A DNA stretch of 64,000 nucleotides from Gloeocapsopsis dulcis. Its GTDB lineage: Bacteria; Cyanobacteriota; Cyanobacteriia; Cyanobacteriales; Chroococcidiopsidaceae. The stretch spans positions 729,501 through 793,500 of the forward strand of contig NZ_CP119968.1 of the NCBI RefSeq assembly GCF_032163395.1. The letters are read 5' to 3'. The notes under the pieces were generated by a model that did no database searches, was not told where the DNA came from, and saw only the letters and a program-made list of their open reading frames with translations. Each line of letters begins with the position of its first letter. Position 1 is the first letter of the stretch. Below are positions 55,853-64,000 of the stretch, piece after piece. Both the position numbers and the translations under genes were made by a program.

Positions 55853-58800
55853 ATGAAGTCGTCTGATTCGCTGCACCATAGACATCGCTACCTTGCCAAA
55901 ATTCCTTTAGGAATACTGCTGAGTGTGCCCTTTTTGCTCCAACTTTTAGGTGCTACAGGGTTGGTAGGCTACCTGATTTACCGCAGTGAACAACAAGCGA
56001 TTCATAAATTAGGAAATCAGTTAGTCAATGAAGTTGGAGAGCAAATTTATCACCAATTGGATCACTATTTGCAAACAGCTCAAATAGTAAACCACAGAAA
56101 TCTTACCGTAATTCACGATGGGCTTCTAGATATTCAAGATTTTGAGCAAACTGGACATTACTTTTGGCATCAATTTAACACTTACGATTTTAATTCAATT
56201 CAGTTTGCACGAGCCGATGGCTCATATGTTGGCGTAAGTTACCAAGATCAAATTCCGGTGATTAGTGAAGTTCCGCAACCGCATCACAAACAATTCGTTT
56301 ACTCTACTAATCTTCAAGGTTTTCGCACTCACCTACAGCAGACAACTGCAAATCTTAATGTGCTTGACGCTACTTGGTATCGCGATGCAGTAGCAGCAAA
56401 ACAGCCAATTTGGACATCAGTATACACTAGGGATTCGTCCCATCAAAAGGCAGTTACTGCAAGTACACCAGTGTATGATTCTCAAGGCAGTTTACTAGGT
56501 GTGCTCAGTATTGACCTCAATCTTAAGCAAATTAGTCGTTTTTTGCAGCAGTTAGAAATAGAAAGCGGTAGGGCTATTATTTTAGCAAGATCTGGGCTAT
56601 TAATTGCTGACTCAAATTCAACCGAAATGACTGCTCAAGGCGAACAACGCCACAGGGCAACAGATATGGAACCTTTGCTGCGCTCAATCAAGACTCACCT
56701 AGCGCGCTTTGGCAATCTCAATCAGTTAGCGCAATACTCGACTCGGCTAGCGATCGCCGAGCAACTAACTTATATTCGCGTACTTCCTTATCAAGATGCA
56801 TACGGGTTGGATTGGTTGATTATCGTTGCTATACCCGAATCGGAATTGATGGAGAATGTTCGTGTCAACCAACAGCAGACTTTGTTGTGGTGTGGACTCA
56901 TTGTCCTTTTAGTAGCAGCACTTGGCATAGTTACAGTCCATTGGACGATCAATCCAGCACGGCGTTTAGTGCCAGTAGATGCGATCGCTCAAAGACGGTT
57001 CAGACATTTAGCTTTCACCAACGAAGTTCTCACAGCACAACTCGTTAATGCTTGGCGACACATTGCACAGTTTAATGTTGCGCCAACGCTCCCAGAGCAG
57101 CCTACATTACCTATACTACAAAATTTAGAATCGCTACCAGAAATCATCTATTCAGCAACAATTGAGCCAGATGGCTTGATGCACTTTGAATATATTAATC
57201 AAGCGGCTGCAAATTTTTATGAAATCAGTGTGGCAGAATTTTTGGCACAACCAAACCGCATCATATTGATGCAAATGCACCCAGAGGATCGTGCAGGCTA
57301 TCTCGCACAGGTTGCTCAAAGTACTCAAATAGCAGCCTTTAGTTATGAGTGGCGTAGCATCACACCTTCTGGCAAGCTCAAGTGGTTGCGTACGAGTTCA
57401 CAGCCAGAACAACGCACAGGTGATATCTACTGGCACGGAGTTATTTTTGATATTAGCGATCGCAAGCAACACGAACAAGAGCTGCAAGCATCTCAAGCTC
57501 AACTGAATGATATTTTCAACTGGGTAGGAGTCTCCATTGCTCGATTGCGTTTTTACCCCGATCAAACTTTTGAGGCTGACTATTGCTCTGCAGGCTGTGA
57601 AGCTATGTTTGGATACACTCCAGAAGAATTAACTGCACAATTATGGGCATCTCGAATTCCGCCAGAAGACTTGCAAGCTAGCATGGAACAAGGGTTTGCA
57701 GCTATCTGCCAAGAACAGCCCGTCACAAATGAGTATCGCTTTCGGCGTAAAGATGGTTCCCTGCGCTGGATTGCAGACACTTTAACTTCACGCTGGGATG
57801 AAGCAAAAGGTTGTTGGATTGTGACTGCTGTAGGAGTTGATATTACAGATCGCAAAAATTTTGAGACAGCGTTACACCAAAGTGAAGCACTCAATCGAGC
57901 AATTTTGAATGCGTTACCAGATCTGATTATTCGGATGCATCAAGATGGAACATATCTCGATGTCAAACCCACAACGGGATTTCCTGTCCTGACTTCACCT
58001 AACTCGATTGGAACAAATATTTGCGATCTGCTCCCACCAGAAGTTGCCCAACAAAGACTAGCAGTAGCATCTGTTGCCTTGTCTACAAAGCAGATGCAAG
58101 TGTATGAGTTTCCCCTGATAGTTAATGGACAGTCGCTTTGGCAAGAAGCACGAGTGATGCCTCTCACTACCGATGAAGTGTTGGTAGTGATTCGCGATCT
58201 CACAGAACGCAATCAAGCAGAACAGGCACTACACGCAAGTGAGCAACGGTTTCGCCAAGCTTTTAATGATGCGCCAATTGGTATGGCATTAGTTTCACCA
58301 ACAGGACATTTTTTAAAAGTGAATCGTGTGCTGTGTGAAATTGTCGGCTATACCGACAAGGAACTTTTGACACTTACTTATGAAGATATTACCCATCCTG
58401 ACGATCGCCAAGCAGATACAGAGAACGTGCAACAGCTATTGACAGGTGAGATTAGCTGCTACGAAATGGAAAAAAGGTACATACGCAAGCAAGGTGATGT
58501 CGTACAGGCGCTATTGAATGTCTCGCTCGTGAAAGTCGCGCAACAACCACTCTATTTTGTGGCTCAAGTTCTGAATATCAGCGATCGCTATGAAATTGAT
58601 CGTATAAAAGATGAATTTATCGCAATTGTGAGTCACGAACTCCGCACACCTCTAACTGCAATTCGTGGTGCTTTAGGACTTCTAGCAGCGGGTGTTTTAG
58701 ATGACGAACCGCTCCAAGTTAAAGAAGTACTAGAAATTGCCTTGAATAACAGCGATCATTTAGTCCGGTTGCTAGACGATCTGCTTAATCTGAAACGATT

Positions 58801-59302
58801 GGAATCTGGCACGCTTCCACTGATCGTCGAAACGCGGAGAGTTGCCGATCTCATTAAGCAGGCGATCGCCTACACCACAACAATTGCTGATGAAGCTAAT
58901 GTCAAAATTTCTACTAGATTTCCGACAATTGAAATTCAGGTAGCAGGTGATGCGATCGTGCAAACCTTAACTAATTTATTAAGTAATGCAATTAAGTTCT
59001 CGCCTGCAGGTAGTACAGTTTGGCTCAGTGCAGAATTAAAAGAATCAAAATCAGCACCTCACATTCTCTTTGCGGTTCAGGATCGAGGACGCGGTATTCC
59101 TGCTGACAAACTTGAAACAATTTTCCAACCTTTTCAGCAGGTAGATATTTCAGATGCGCAGCAAAAAAGAGGAATTGGACTAGGATTGGCAATCTGTAAA
59201 AGAATTGTTGAGCAACACGGCGGGCAGATTTGGGTAAATAGCGAGCTAGGAAAAGGAAGTATCTTTTATTTCACATTACCAATCGCGCAGCAAGATGTAT
59301 AG
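55853..59302 (+). CDS. Large sensor histidine kinase with sensor, four PAS and kinase domains
   Basis: 1149 residues. One membrane helix near residues 18-42, an extracytoplasmic dCache-like sensor (about 45-340), and a second helix near 345-365. Four PAS/PAC units follow at about 420-910, several ending in ITDRK-type motifs. HisKA has His928 in [13 protein letters not shown]. The ATPase has [22 protein letters not shown] and [13 protein letters not shown]. It starts at ATG 55853 with GGGAGG upstream. It is flanked by two response regulators, likely partners. Confidence 0.9.
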   Translation: MKSSDSLHHRHRYLAKIPLGILLSVPFLLQLLGATGLVGYLIYRSEQQAIHKLGNQLVNEVGEQIYHQLDHYLQTAQIVNHRNLTVIHDGLLDIQDFEQTGHYFWHQFNTYDFNSIQFARADGSYVGVSYQDQIPVISEVPQPHHKQFVYSTNLQGFRTHLQQTTANLNVLDATWYRDAVAAKQPIWTSVYTRDSSHQKAVTASTPVYDSQGSLLGVLSIDLNLKQISRFLQQLEIESGRAIILARSGLLIADSNSTEMTAQGEQRHRATDMEPLLRSIKTHLARFGNLNQLAQYSTRLAIAEQLTYIRVLPYQDAYGLDWLIIVAIPESELMENVRVNQQQTLLWCGLIVLLVAALGIVTVHWTINPARRLVPVDAIAQRRFRHLAFTNEVLTAQLVNAWRHIAQFNVAPTLPEQPTLPILQNLESLPEIIYSATIEPDGLMHFEYINQAAANFYEISVAEFLAQPNRIILMQMHPEDRAGYLAQVAQSTQIAAFSYEWRSITPSGKLKWLRTSSQPEQRTGDIYWHGVIFDISDRKQHEQELQASQAQLNDIFNWVGVSIARLRFYPDQTFEADYCSAGCEAMFGYTPEELTAQLWASRIPPEDLQASMEQGFAAICQEQPVTNEYRFRRKDGSLRWIADTLTSRWDEAKGCWIVTAVGVDITDRKNFETALHQSEALNRAILNALPDLIIRMHQDGTYLDVKPTTGFPVLTSPNSIGTNICDLLPPEVAQQRLAVASVALSTKQMQVYEFPLIVNGQSLWQEARVMPLTTDEVLVVIRDLTERNQAEQALHASEQRFRQAFNDAPIGMALVSPTGHFLKVNRVLCEIVGYTDKELLTLTYEDITHPDDRQADTENVQQLLTGEISCYEMEKRYIRKQGDVVQALLNVSLVKVAQQPLYFVAQVLNISDRYEIDRIKDEFIAIVSHELRTPLTAIRGALGLLAAGVLDDEPLQVKEVLEIALNNSDHLVRLLDDLLNLKRLESGTLPLIVETRRVADLIKQAIAYTTTIADEANVKISTRFPTIEIQVAGDAIVQTLTNLLSNAIKFSPAGSTVWLSAELKESKSAPHILFAVQDRGRGIPADKLETIFQPFQQVDISDAQQKRGIGLGLAICKRIVEQHGGQIWVNSELGKGSIFYFTLPIAQQDV

Positions 59303-59374
59303 CAAATGTATAGCAATAGTCATTATAGTTAGGTCATTACACAAGCTGCAACTCTGACCTCTGACCCTTACTAT

Positions 59375-59746
59375 ATGACAAAGCGCATTCTGATTGTCGA
59401 TGATGACAAAGACATCTGTAAAATTGTGCAAATCTCCCTAGAAAAGTTTGCTGGGTGGACAACTGCGATCGCTCAATCAGGACAAGAAGGACTTCTCAAA
59501 GCTCAAACAGAACGCTTGGATGCAATTCTTCTTGATGTATCAATGCCTGATATGGATGGATTCCAGTTTTGTACGCAGATTCGAGCCAATGCAGCAACGC
59601 GATCAGTTCCTATCATATTGCTCACGGCTAAAACATTACCAAGCGATCGCCAACGCTTTGCTCAAATGGCAGTGGCTGGTGTGATTACCAAGCCATTTAA
59701 TCCGATGACTGTGTGGACGCAAGTTGCAAAAATTTTAGGTTGGTAA
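59375..59746 (+). CDS. Single-domain response regulator
   Basis: A 123-residue CheY-like receiver: acidic pocket VDDDKD, acceptor Asp54 in ILLDVSMPDMDG, then LLTAKT and the conserved lysine in ITKPFNP. No output domain. It follows the kinase by 72 bp and is probably its phosphorelay partner. Confidence 0.92.
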   Translation: MTKRILIVDDDKDICKIVQISLEKFAGWTTAIAQSGQEGLLKAQTERLDAILLDVSMPDMDGFQFCTQIRANAATRSVPIILLTAKTLPSDRQRFAQMAVAGVITKPFNPMTVWTQVAKILGW

Positions 59747-60169
59747 AATCGTGCGTTCTATGGAAACTAGCACTGTCGTCATAAAAATAGCAACGAGAGT
59801 CACTAGCCCAAATAGAATAATTGCAGCAACAACGAACGCAGCAGTCGCAGTATGAATCGGGCGGTATAAATAGTCAGGTTGCCCAATTGAACGAACATCT
59901 ATAAGGTAGCTGATGATTGCTAAAACCAAGAGCAAAATACCGAGTGCGATCGCACTCAAGCCAACAATCTGAGCTATTTGCGCATTCAGCGTTGCATCAT
60001 TTCCAGAAAATGTCTGATTTACCGCGTTGAAAATGCGATCAAAAGTAATACCAAAACCAATCAGCGTCAAACAATTTTGAATCCAACTGATCAAAGTTCG
60101 TTCCGCCGCTGCTCGATTGCGCTGTTTGGCAAGTTCATTGGTGATATTAGTTGGTTGCTGAGAATTCAT
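59735..60169 (-). CDS. DUF202 (YidH-like) membrane protein 2
   Basis: 144 residues from ATG 60169. Typical N-terminus NELAKQRNRAAAERTLISWIQNCLTLIGFG and two further helices. The family is widespread but uncharacterised. It lies 8 bp after its paralog at 60178. Its 3' end overlaps the response regulator end by 12 bp on the other strand. Confidence 0.88.
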   Translation of the reverse strand: MNSQQPTNITNELAKQRNRAAAERTLISWIQNCLTLIGFGITFDRIFNAVNQTFSGNDATLNAQIAQIVGLSAIALGILLLVLAIISYLIDVRSIGQPDYLYRPIHTATAAFVVAAIILFGLVTLVAIFMTTVLVSIERTILPT

Positions 60170-60177
60170 ATTATTGC

Positions 60178-60576
60178 TTAAAACAAAATTCCAATAAATG
60201 CAATAACACCAATACAAACAAGTGCGATCGCTACGCTTAATCCTAATGAGCGACGGGGCGTATAAAGATAATCTTCCTCGCGTTGGATACGATGTAGTTC
60301 TTGTCGATGCTCGATTGATGCCACAATCATGGCATACGTTCCCAAGGCAACAAAAGCTAAACCAAGAATCCGCGAAAACCGCACAGGATTGAAGTCCTCA
60401 GCAACCTGCAAGCTACGAATCGCACTCACAATGCGATCAATTCCAAACCCAAAGCTAATCAAAGCTAGACACGTCCGAATCCATGCCATTAGCGTACGCT
60501 CAGCAGCCGCACGGTTGCGCTCTTTGGCAAGTTCAGCTTGAATATTTGGTGTGCGAGCAGGAAGCGGCTCATTCAT
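60178..60576 (-). CDS. DUF202 (YidH-like) membrane protein 1
   Basis: 132 residues with AELAKERNRAAAERTLMAWIRTCLALISFGFGIDRI, nearly the same as its neighbour. Three membrane helices. The two genes form a tandem pair and probably arose by duplication, giving a possible heteromer. Confidence 0.9.
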   Translation of the reverse strand: MNEPLPARTPNIQAELAKERNRAAAERTLMAWIRTCLALISFGFGIDRIVSAIRSLQVAEDFNPVRFSRILGLAFVALGTYAMIVASIEHRQELHRIQREEDYLYTPRRSLGLSVAIALVCIGVIAFIGILF

Positions 60577-60626
60577 GACTAATCAACTCGATTCAGCTTC
60601 AGGAGTTGTTTCTAGTTTAAGATTTT

Positions 60627-61292
60627 ATGAAAATTCCCCGACATCATTCTTGGAGTCTAACTGTAGCAGAGGCGATCGCCCTTCAAGAAAAGTTAACAAA
60701 AGAGGTGATAACTATAGATAAAATTCCTCAACCTGTGCAGTATGTTGCAGGAGTCGATATGGGTTTTGAATCCTCTGGGACAATTAGTCGTGCGGCTGTA
60801 GCGGTGTTGAGTTTTCCCGATTTGCAATTGCACGAATATGCGATCGCCCGTCGGACGACATCGTTTCCTTACATACCAGGCTTGCTATCGTTTCGGGAAA
60901 TTCCTGCCTTACTCGATGCCCTAGAAAAAATTAATACCACACCAGATTTAATTCTCTGCGATGGTCAGGGAATTGCGCATCCGCGCCGATTAGGTATTGC
61001 TTCACATTTAGGGTTAATCTTAGATATGCCAACTATTGGTGTTGCGAAGTCTTTATTAGTTGGTAAGCATGAAGAAGTCCCAAATATTAAAGGTAGCTGG
61101 CAACCCTTAATCCATCGCCAAGAGACGGTTGGTGCAGCATTACGAACCCGTGTAGGCACAAAGCCAGTGTATATTTCCAGTGGTCATCGCGTCAGTTTAC
61201 CAACAGCGATTGATTATGTCTTGCAGTGTACGCCAAAATATCGCTTGCCAGAAACAACAAGAATTGCAGATAAATTAAGTAAGAGCGATTAG
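60627..61292 (+). CDS. nfi: Endonuclease V
   Basis: A 221-residue DNA repair enzyme that nicks near deoxyinosine. Features: VAGVDMGFES with the first metal Asp, YIPGLLSFREIPALLDAL, LILCDGQGIAHPRRLGIASHLG and GVAKSLLVG. Length and order match the family. Confidence 0.94.
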   Translation: MKIPRHHSWSLTVAEAIALQEKLTKEVITIDKIPQPVQYVAGVDMGFESSGTISRAAVAVLSFPDLQLHEYAIARRTTSFPYIPGLLSFREIPALLDALEKINTTPDLILCDGQGIAHPRRLGIASHLGLILDMPTIGVAKSLLVGKHEEVPNIKGSWQPLIHRQETVGAALRTRVGTKPVYISSGHRVSLPTAIDYVLQCTPKYRLPETTRIADKLSKSD

Positions 61293-61511
61293 CTATAAAT
61301 TTACAGATGCCCTGCGACTAAAGTCGGGGCTACCCAAACGAAGTGTGCCTGCGCACACTCAAGACTCAGATTTTATGAGTAAGTTTACGCACCATCTGGA
61401 CATAGTTTGTTTAGCTGCGAATTTATTCGCACTCCTTGCCTTAGAGAGATTTAAGGTTTTTACTCGAAGATTGCATCTAAAATCACAAAAGTGACATAGC
61501 TAACCGAGAAA
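61293..61511. other. Spacer with interspersed repeat copy B
   Basis: At 61311-61361 it contains GCGACTAAAGTCGGGGCTACCC and the hairpin AGTGTGC-CT-GCGCACACT. This is a better preserved copy of the repeat at 50766-50817. The remainder presumably holds the promoter of the AMIN gene. Confidence 0.5.
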
Positions 61512-62621
61512 ATGAACAGGGAACATTTGCATAACGGACGTTTGGTAAATAAACTGGGTTTTATACCTTTAATGGGGTTAGCGACAATAGTAGCTGTTGA
61601 AAGTGGCACAAAGCCTGCATCTCCAACTGCAACTTTATCGAATTGGCGTTTTGATCCTGCAGCAAATCAGTTGGAGATTACGCTAGAAGCCCAAACGACA
61701 CCTAACTACTTTTTACTTGAGCAGCCATTACGAATTGTTGTTGATTTACCTAATACTCAGCTAGGAAAAGTTGCCACCCAACAAGATTACTCTGGGGCAG
61801 TACGTCAAGTTCGCGTTTCTCAGTTTGATAAGAATGTGACTCGGATTGTTTTAGAACTTGCTCCTGATACAGTTTTAAACACAGGACAAATGGTACAGTT
61901 ACAGCGAATGACTCCACAACCTACAAAAGGCGATCGCTGGGTGTTACGTCCACAAATTGCGCGTCAAACTCCGCAGCCTACTACACAAAATCCTGCACTG
62001 CCTACTACTCTCCCTCCAGCAACGCCTCCTAGCCCACAACAACCTATCGTTAGTGTGCCACCACTACAACCATCTCCTACCACGACCGTACCAGTCATTG
62101 AGTTTGGACAACCGTTACCCACAACCGTACCATCTCCATCAAGTACCCTGCCTCAAGCAACGACTCCCAGTAGTAGTAACATTGTTGTTCCTGCAGCCAA
62201 CACTTTGCCAGATGCTACGAGGTTAAGTAGACAGTCGCCTGATGTGCTGTTACTAGCAGGTACAAGACTAAACCTCCGCTACGCTGGTGAGTCACCATTA
62301 CCCCTCAAAGCAGGTGTTCCTCAACAAGTAGAAATGGTACTGGCAGAAGATATTCGTAATCGCAATCTCAATGCTCAAAGTGTAGTCATTGATAATTTAA
62401 TTGCCCCTGCTGGTACTGCAATCATGGGACAATTTGAAACTGACGATCGTGGTAGCCGCTTTGTTGCTCAAGCGATCGCACTTCAAGGGCAAAATTTACC
62501 TTTAGCAGCCCAATCAGGTGTTATTGACGCGGTAGATCAAACCACTACCACGAACTCACCAACGATAGAACCTGGCAAAATTGTCCAAGTTCGCTTAACT
62601 CAAGATCTCCAAAGGCTTTAA
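61512..62621 (+). CDS. AMIN-domain periplasmic protein
   Basis: 369 residues. A short hydrophobic N-terminus precedes an AMIN domain (about 40-140: LSNWRFDPAANQLEITL, then LRIVVDLPNTQLG). A long Pro/Thr-rich linker with repeated PTT and PSP follows (about 150-235). A C-terminal beta domain starts near 245 (LLLAGTRLNLRYAG). AMIN domains target proteins to peptidoglycan or septa. The C-domain resembles TrbI/conjugal beta-barrel-like regions, but this is weak. Role unknown. Confidence 0.8.
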   Translation: MNREHLHNGRLVNKLGFIPLMGLATIVAVESGTKPASPTATLSNWRFDPAANQLEITLEAQTTPNYFLLEQPLRIVVDLPNTQLGKVATQQDYSGAVRQVRVSQFDKNVTRIVLELAPDTVLNTGQMVQLQRMTPQPTKGDRWVLRPQIARQTPQPTTQNPALPTTLPPATPPSPQQPIVSVPPLQPSPTTTVPVIEFGQPLPTTVPSPSSTLPQATTPSSSNIVVPAANTLPDATRLSRQSPDVLLLAGTRLNLRYAGESPLPLKAGVPQQVEMVLAEDIRNRNLNAQSVVIDNLIAPAGTAIMGQFETDDRGSRFVAQAIALQGQNLPLAAQSGVIDAVDQTTTTNSPTIEPGKIVQVRLTQDLQRL

Positions 62622-63145
62622 AATCTTTCTGTTTCTTGTGGTGTAACTGCACCAGGTTGATTGAGATAGAAATTCCTTGCCGAATCGTTTTGGTAAACGC
62701 AGTTAATTTCGGGTGAACTACCCAAGTCTCCTGTAAAAGCAAATGTATTCATTCTGTTCTTACAATCGCGTACCTGCTGTGATGAAATTAATCGACGCTG
62801 CTCTAAAATTGTCCAGTTGTTGGTACGCATCACACATCCAGGGCGCAAACTCGGCTGTGCAACATAGACGTTAAATGGGTTGAGTGATACAAACAAGCGA
62901 GTGTCCATCACCATTGCACTAGCGCCATATTGAACGCAGAGTTCAGGGTTAGGCGCACTTTGATCGATAAATTCTCTCGAAGCCACATTGGAAGGGCTAA
63001 GCGTTACGGTAGAACTAAAAGCAATACCGATACCAATTCCTAAAATAAACACCCCTGCTAATACAAAGATTGAGGCGTAATTAAAAGCTGAGGATAAGAA
63101 ACCAGGAGATTTAGTTGCTGTGTCTTTAATAGGTCTACGTTTCAT
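62618..63145 (-). CDS. DUF3172 family protein
   Basis: 175 residues. One membrane helix (YASIFVLAGVFILGIGIGIAF) is followed by a conserved domain with PELCVQYGASAMVMDTRLFVSLNPF and RPGCVMRTNNWTILEQR. This is DUF3172, found in cyanobacteria and plastid-bearing organisms, function unknown. Its stop overlaps the AMIN gene stop by 4 bp on the opposite strand. Confidence 0.9.
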   Translation of the reverse strand: MKRRPIKDTATKSPGFLSSAFNYASIFVLAGVFILGIGIGIAFSSTVTLSPSNVASREFIDQSAPNPELCVQYGASAMVMDTRLFVSLNPFNVYVAQPSLRPGCVMRTNNWTILEQRRLISSQQVRDCKNRMNTFAFTGDLGSSPEINCVYQNDSARNFYLNQPGAVTPQETERF

Positions 63146-63272
63146 CTTTGCTCAATTAAGTCAATTACAAATAGATTGTTAAGTTGGTCAGATTTGATCG
63201 TAGCGATAAGCACGATGCTTGTGCTAGATGCACCCTATTTAGATTAGATGTAAATTAATTAACACAATTTTT

Positions 63273-63510
63273 GTTGCAAAAACAGTAAATTCTCAAAGAT
63301 CGCTACAACGCGGTAGAACTGATAAGACTTCTCAATGGCGATCGCTGATCGCGGATAGCCTCACAGTGTTTTGGGGAGACTGGTTAGATTTGCGCGTACG
63401 CATTGCACAGGTTGTAGCCTCCGGACTTGTTGCACCACTGATTTATATTTTAGCTTTTGGGTTGGGTTTGGGTAGCTCCTTACCACAGCCAGCGATTGGT
63501 AATAGTTATT
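63273..63510 (+). pseudogene. ABC-2 type permease, N-terminal fragment cut by IS1
   Basis: A frame reading LTVFWGDWLDLRVRIAQVVASGL, then LIYILAFGLGLGSSL, is the start of an ABC-2 permease of a kind common in cyanobacteria. It has no proper start codon in frame and ends at the left terminal repeat of an IS1 element (GGTGGTGTTC at 63511). The rest should lie beyond the element, outside the window. Confidence 0.7.
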
Positions 63511-63581
63511 GGTGGTGTTCTAGATTAGTTGCTTGACTATAATGAGTAAGAAGTAACCAGTAGAGATCTGAGGAAACTATT

Positions 63582-63902
63582 ATGACCGTTTGGCTACCAG
63601 TTGAATGCCCGCATTGTCACAGCACAGAAGTAGTCAAACATGGTAAATCAGTAGTAGGCAAACAGCGTTATCGTTGCCAAAACGCTAATTGCCCGTATCG
63701 TACTTTTGTTTTAACTCAGACTTATCCAGGACGGACTCGAGAAGTCAAACAGCAAATTGTAGAAATGACGCTCAATGGGAGTGGAGTCAGAGATATAGCT
63801 AGAGTATTGCGTATCAGTCCCACAACAGTAATTCAGGAATTAAAAAAAACTCGTTCGCCTCGAGCAAGTGAATCAGAAGCTCTTACAGCGGCTAAAACCT
63901 GA
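63582..63902 (+). CDS. insA: IS1 InsA-like protein
   Basis: 106 residues. An N-terminal zinc finger (CPHCHSTEVVKHGKS, then YRCQNANCPYRTF) and a helix-turn-helix (GSGVRDIARVLRISPTTVI). The frame continues to a stop 60 or so bases past an eight-A run. Slippage at this run would fuse it to InsB. Confidence 0.88.
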   Translation: MTVWLPVECPHCHSTEVVKHGKSVVGKQRYRCQNANCPYRTFVLTQTYPGRTREVKQQIVEMTLNGSGVRDIARVLRISPTTVIQELKKTRSPRASESEALTAAKT

Positions 63903-64000
63903 GCGCGTGGAAGTAGAGATTATCCGAGTTGAAAACTTCCAAGAAGTTGGGATTGAAGAGTCAGAGTTAGACGAGATGTGGAGTTATGTAAGCAAAAAGA
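63850..64000 (+). CDS. insB: IS1 InsB-like transposase, partial
   Basis: Read in the frame one base shifted from InsA after the A-run at 63842-63849. It gives LVRLEQVNQKLLQRLKPERV and ESELDEMWSYVSKK, the start of the InsB DDE domain with its first Asp. It continues past the window end. A full transposase would arise only by frameshifting or transcript slippage. Confidence 0.8.

Larger units (their letters stand above)
63511..64000 (+). mobile_element. IS1-family element, left part (runs off the window)
   Basis: It starts with GGTGGTGTTCTAG, like IS1 ends, and holds an InsA-like frame followed by an InsB-like frame. The right end is outside the window. It has inserted into an ABC-2 permease gene. 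Confidence 0.8.

Noticed and set aside
61512-62621. Plasmid conjugation gene
   Set aside because: The C-terminal similarity to TrbI-like domains is weak and there are no other conjugation genes.

Overview
The window looks like chromosomal DNA from a cyanobacterium. The octamer GCGATCGC (HIP1) recurs throughout, inside and between genes. Several proteins are typically cyanobacterial: an AMIN-domain TonB receptor, AMIN and DUF3172 proteins, and a pdhB-secD-secF neighbourhood. Many genes are small membrane proteins or decayed fragments. The overall style fits a large-genome unicellular or colonial lineage such as the Chroococcidiopsis/Gloeocapsopsis group, but that placement is inference.

Layout. 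1-6.7 kb: a DUF4383 membrane protein, then a siderophore uptake pair (TonB receptor and lipoprotein binding protein). Upstream lie a 20-bp-period direct repeat that looks like an AraC-type operator and the 3' remnant of an AraC regulator; an alpha/beta hydrolase follows. 7.6-12.8 kb: a galactose operon (GH2 glycosidase, galT, an M24-fold protein, galK). 14.3-19.6 kb: a compact biosynthetic cluster with a 38-aa membrane peptide, a cytochrome b5-desaturase, a type III polyketide synthase, a SyrD-like ABC exporter and a 75-aa charged protein. The desaturase gene is split by a perfect 10-bp tandem duplication. 19.6-25.2 kb: Uma2 remnants, a TetR regulator divergent from a PNPOx/DUF6463 pair with two matching palindromes between them, and a gntP-gntK gluconate operon. 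25.7-40.1 kb: mostly housekeeping genes (DUF1614, DUF39/HcyBio, TPR protein, Mn exporter family, PstS-like protein plus Ser/Thr kinase, sdhA, pdhB, secD, secF).

40.1-50.0 kb looks like an old genomic island. Its right edge is an intact tRNA-Gly(UCC) gene. Its left edge is a decayed 47-bp copy of the same tRNA's 3' part, in the same orientation. Between them are a SNF2-type helicase with a DUF3883 end, a HicBA-like pair, a DUF1156 DNA methylase cut off by an IS630-type element, a complete class D beta-lactamase, and nested transposon remnants. No integrase is visible.

50.0-64.0 kb: a stand-alone HsdR-N-like nuclease domain, mnmH, and a signalling locus (multi-receiver GGDEF regulator, large PAS histidine kinase, single-receiver regulator). 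A TnpB element sits exactly between the first regulator and the kinase. Then come tandem DUF202 proteins, endonuclease V, AMIN and DUF3172 proteins, and an ABC-2 permease fragment cut by an IS1-family element that runs off the window end.

No CRISPR array, rRNA or complete prophage was seen. The strongest candidates for something undescribed are the type III PKS cluster with its frameshifted b5-desaturase and two small proteins, and the tRNA-bounded defence island.
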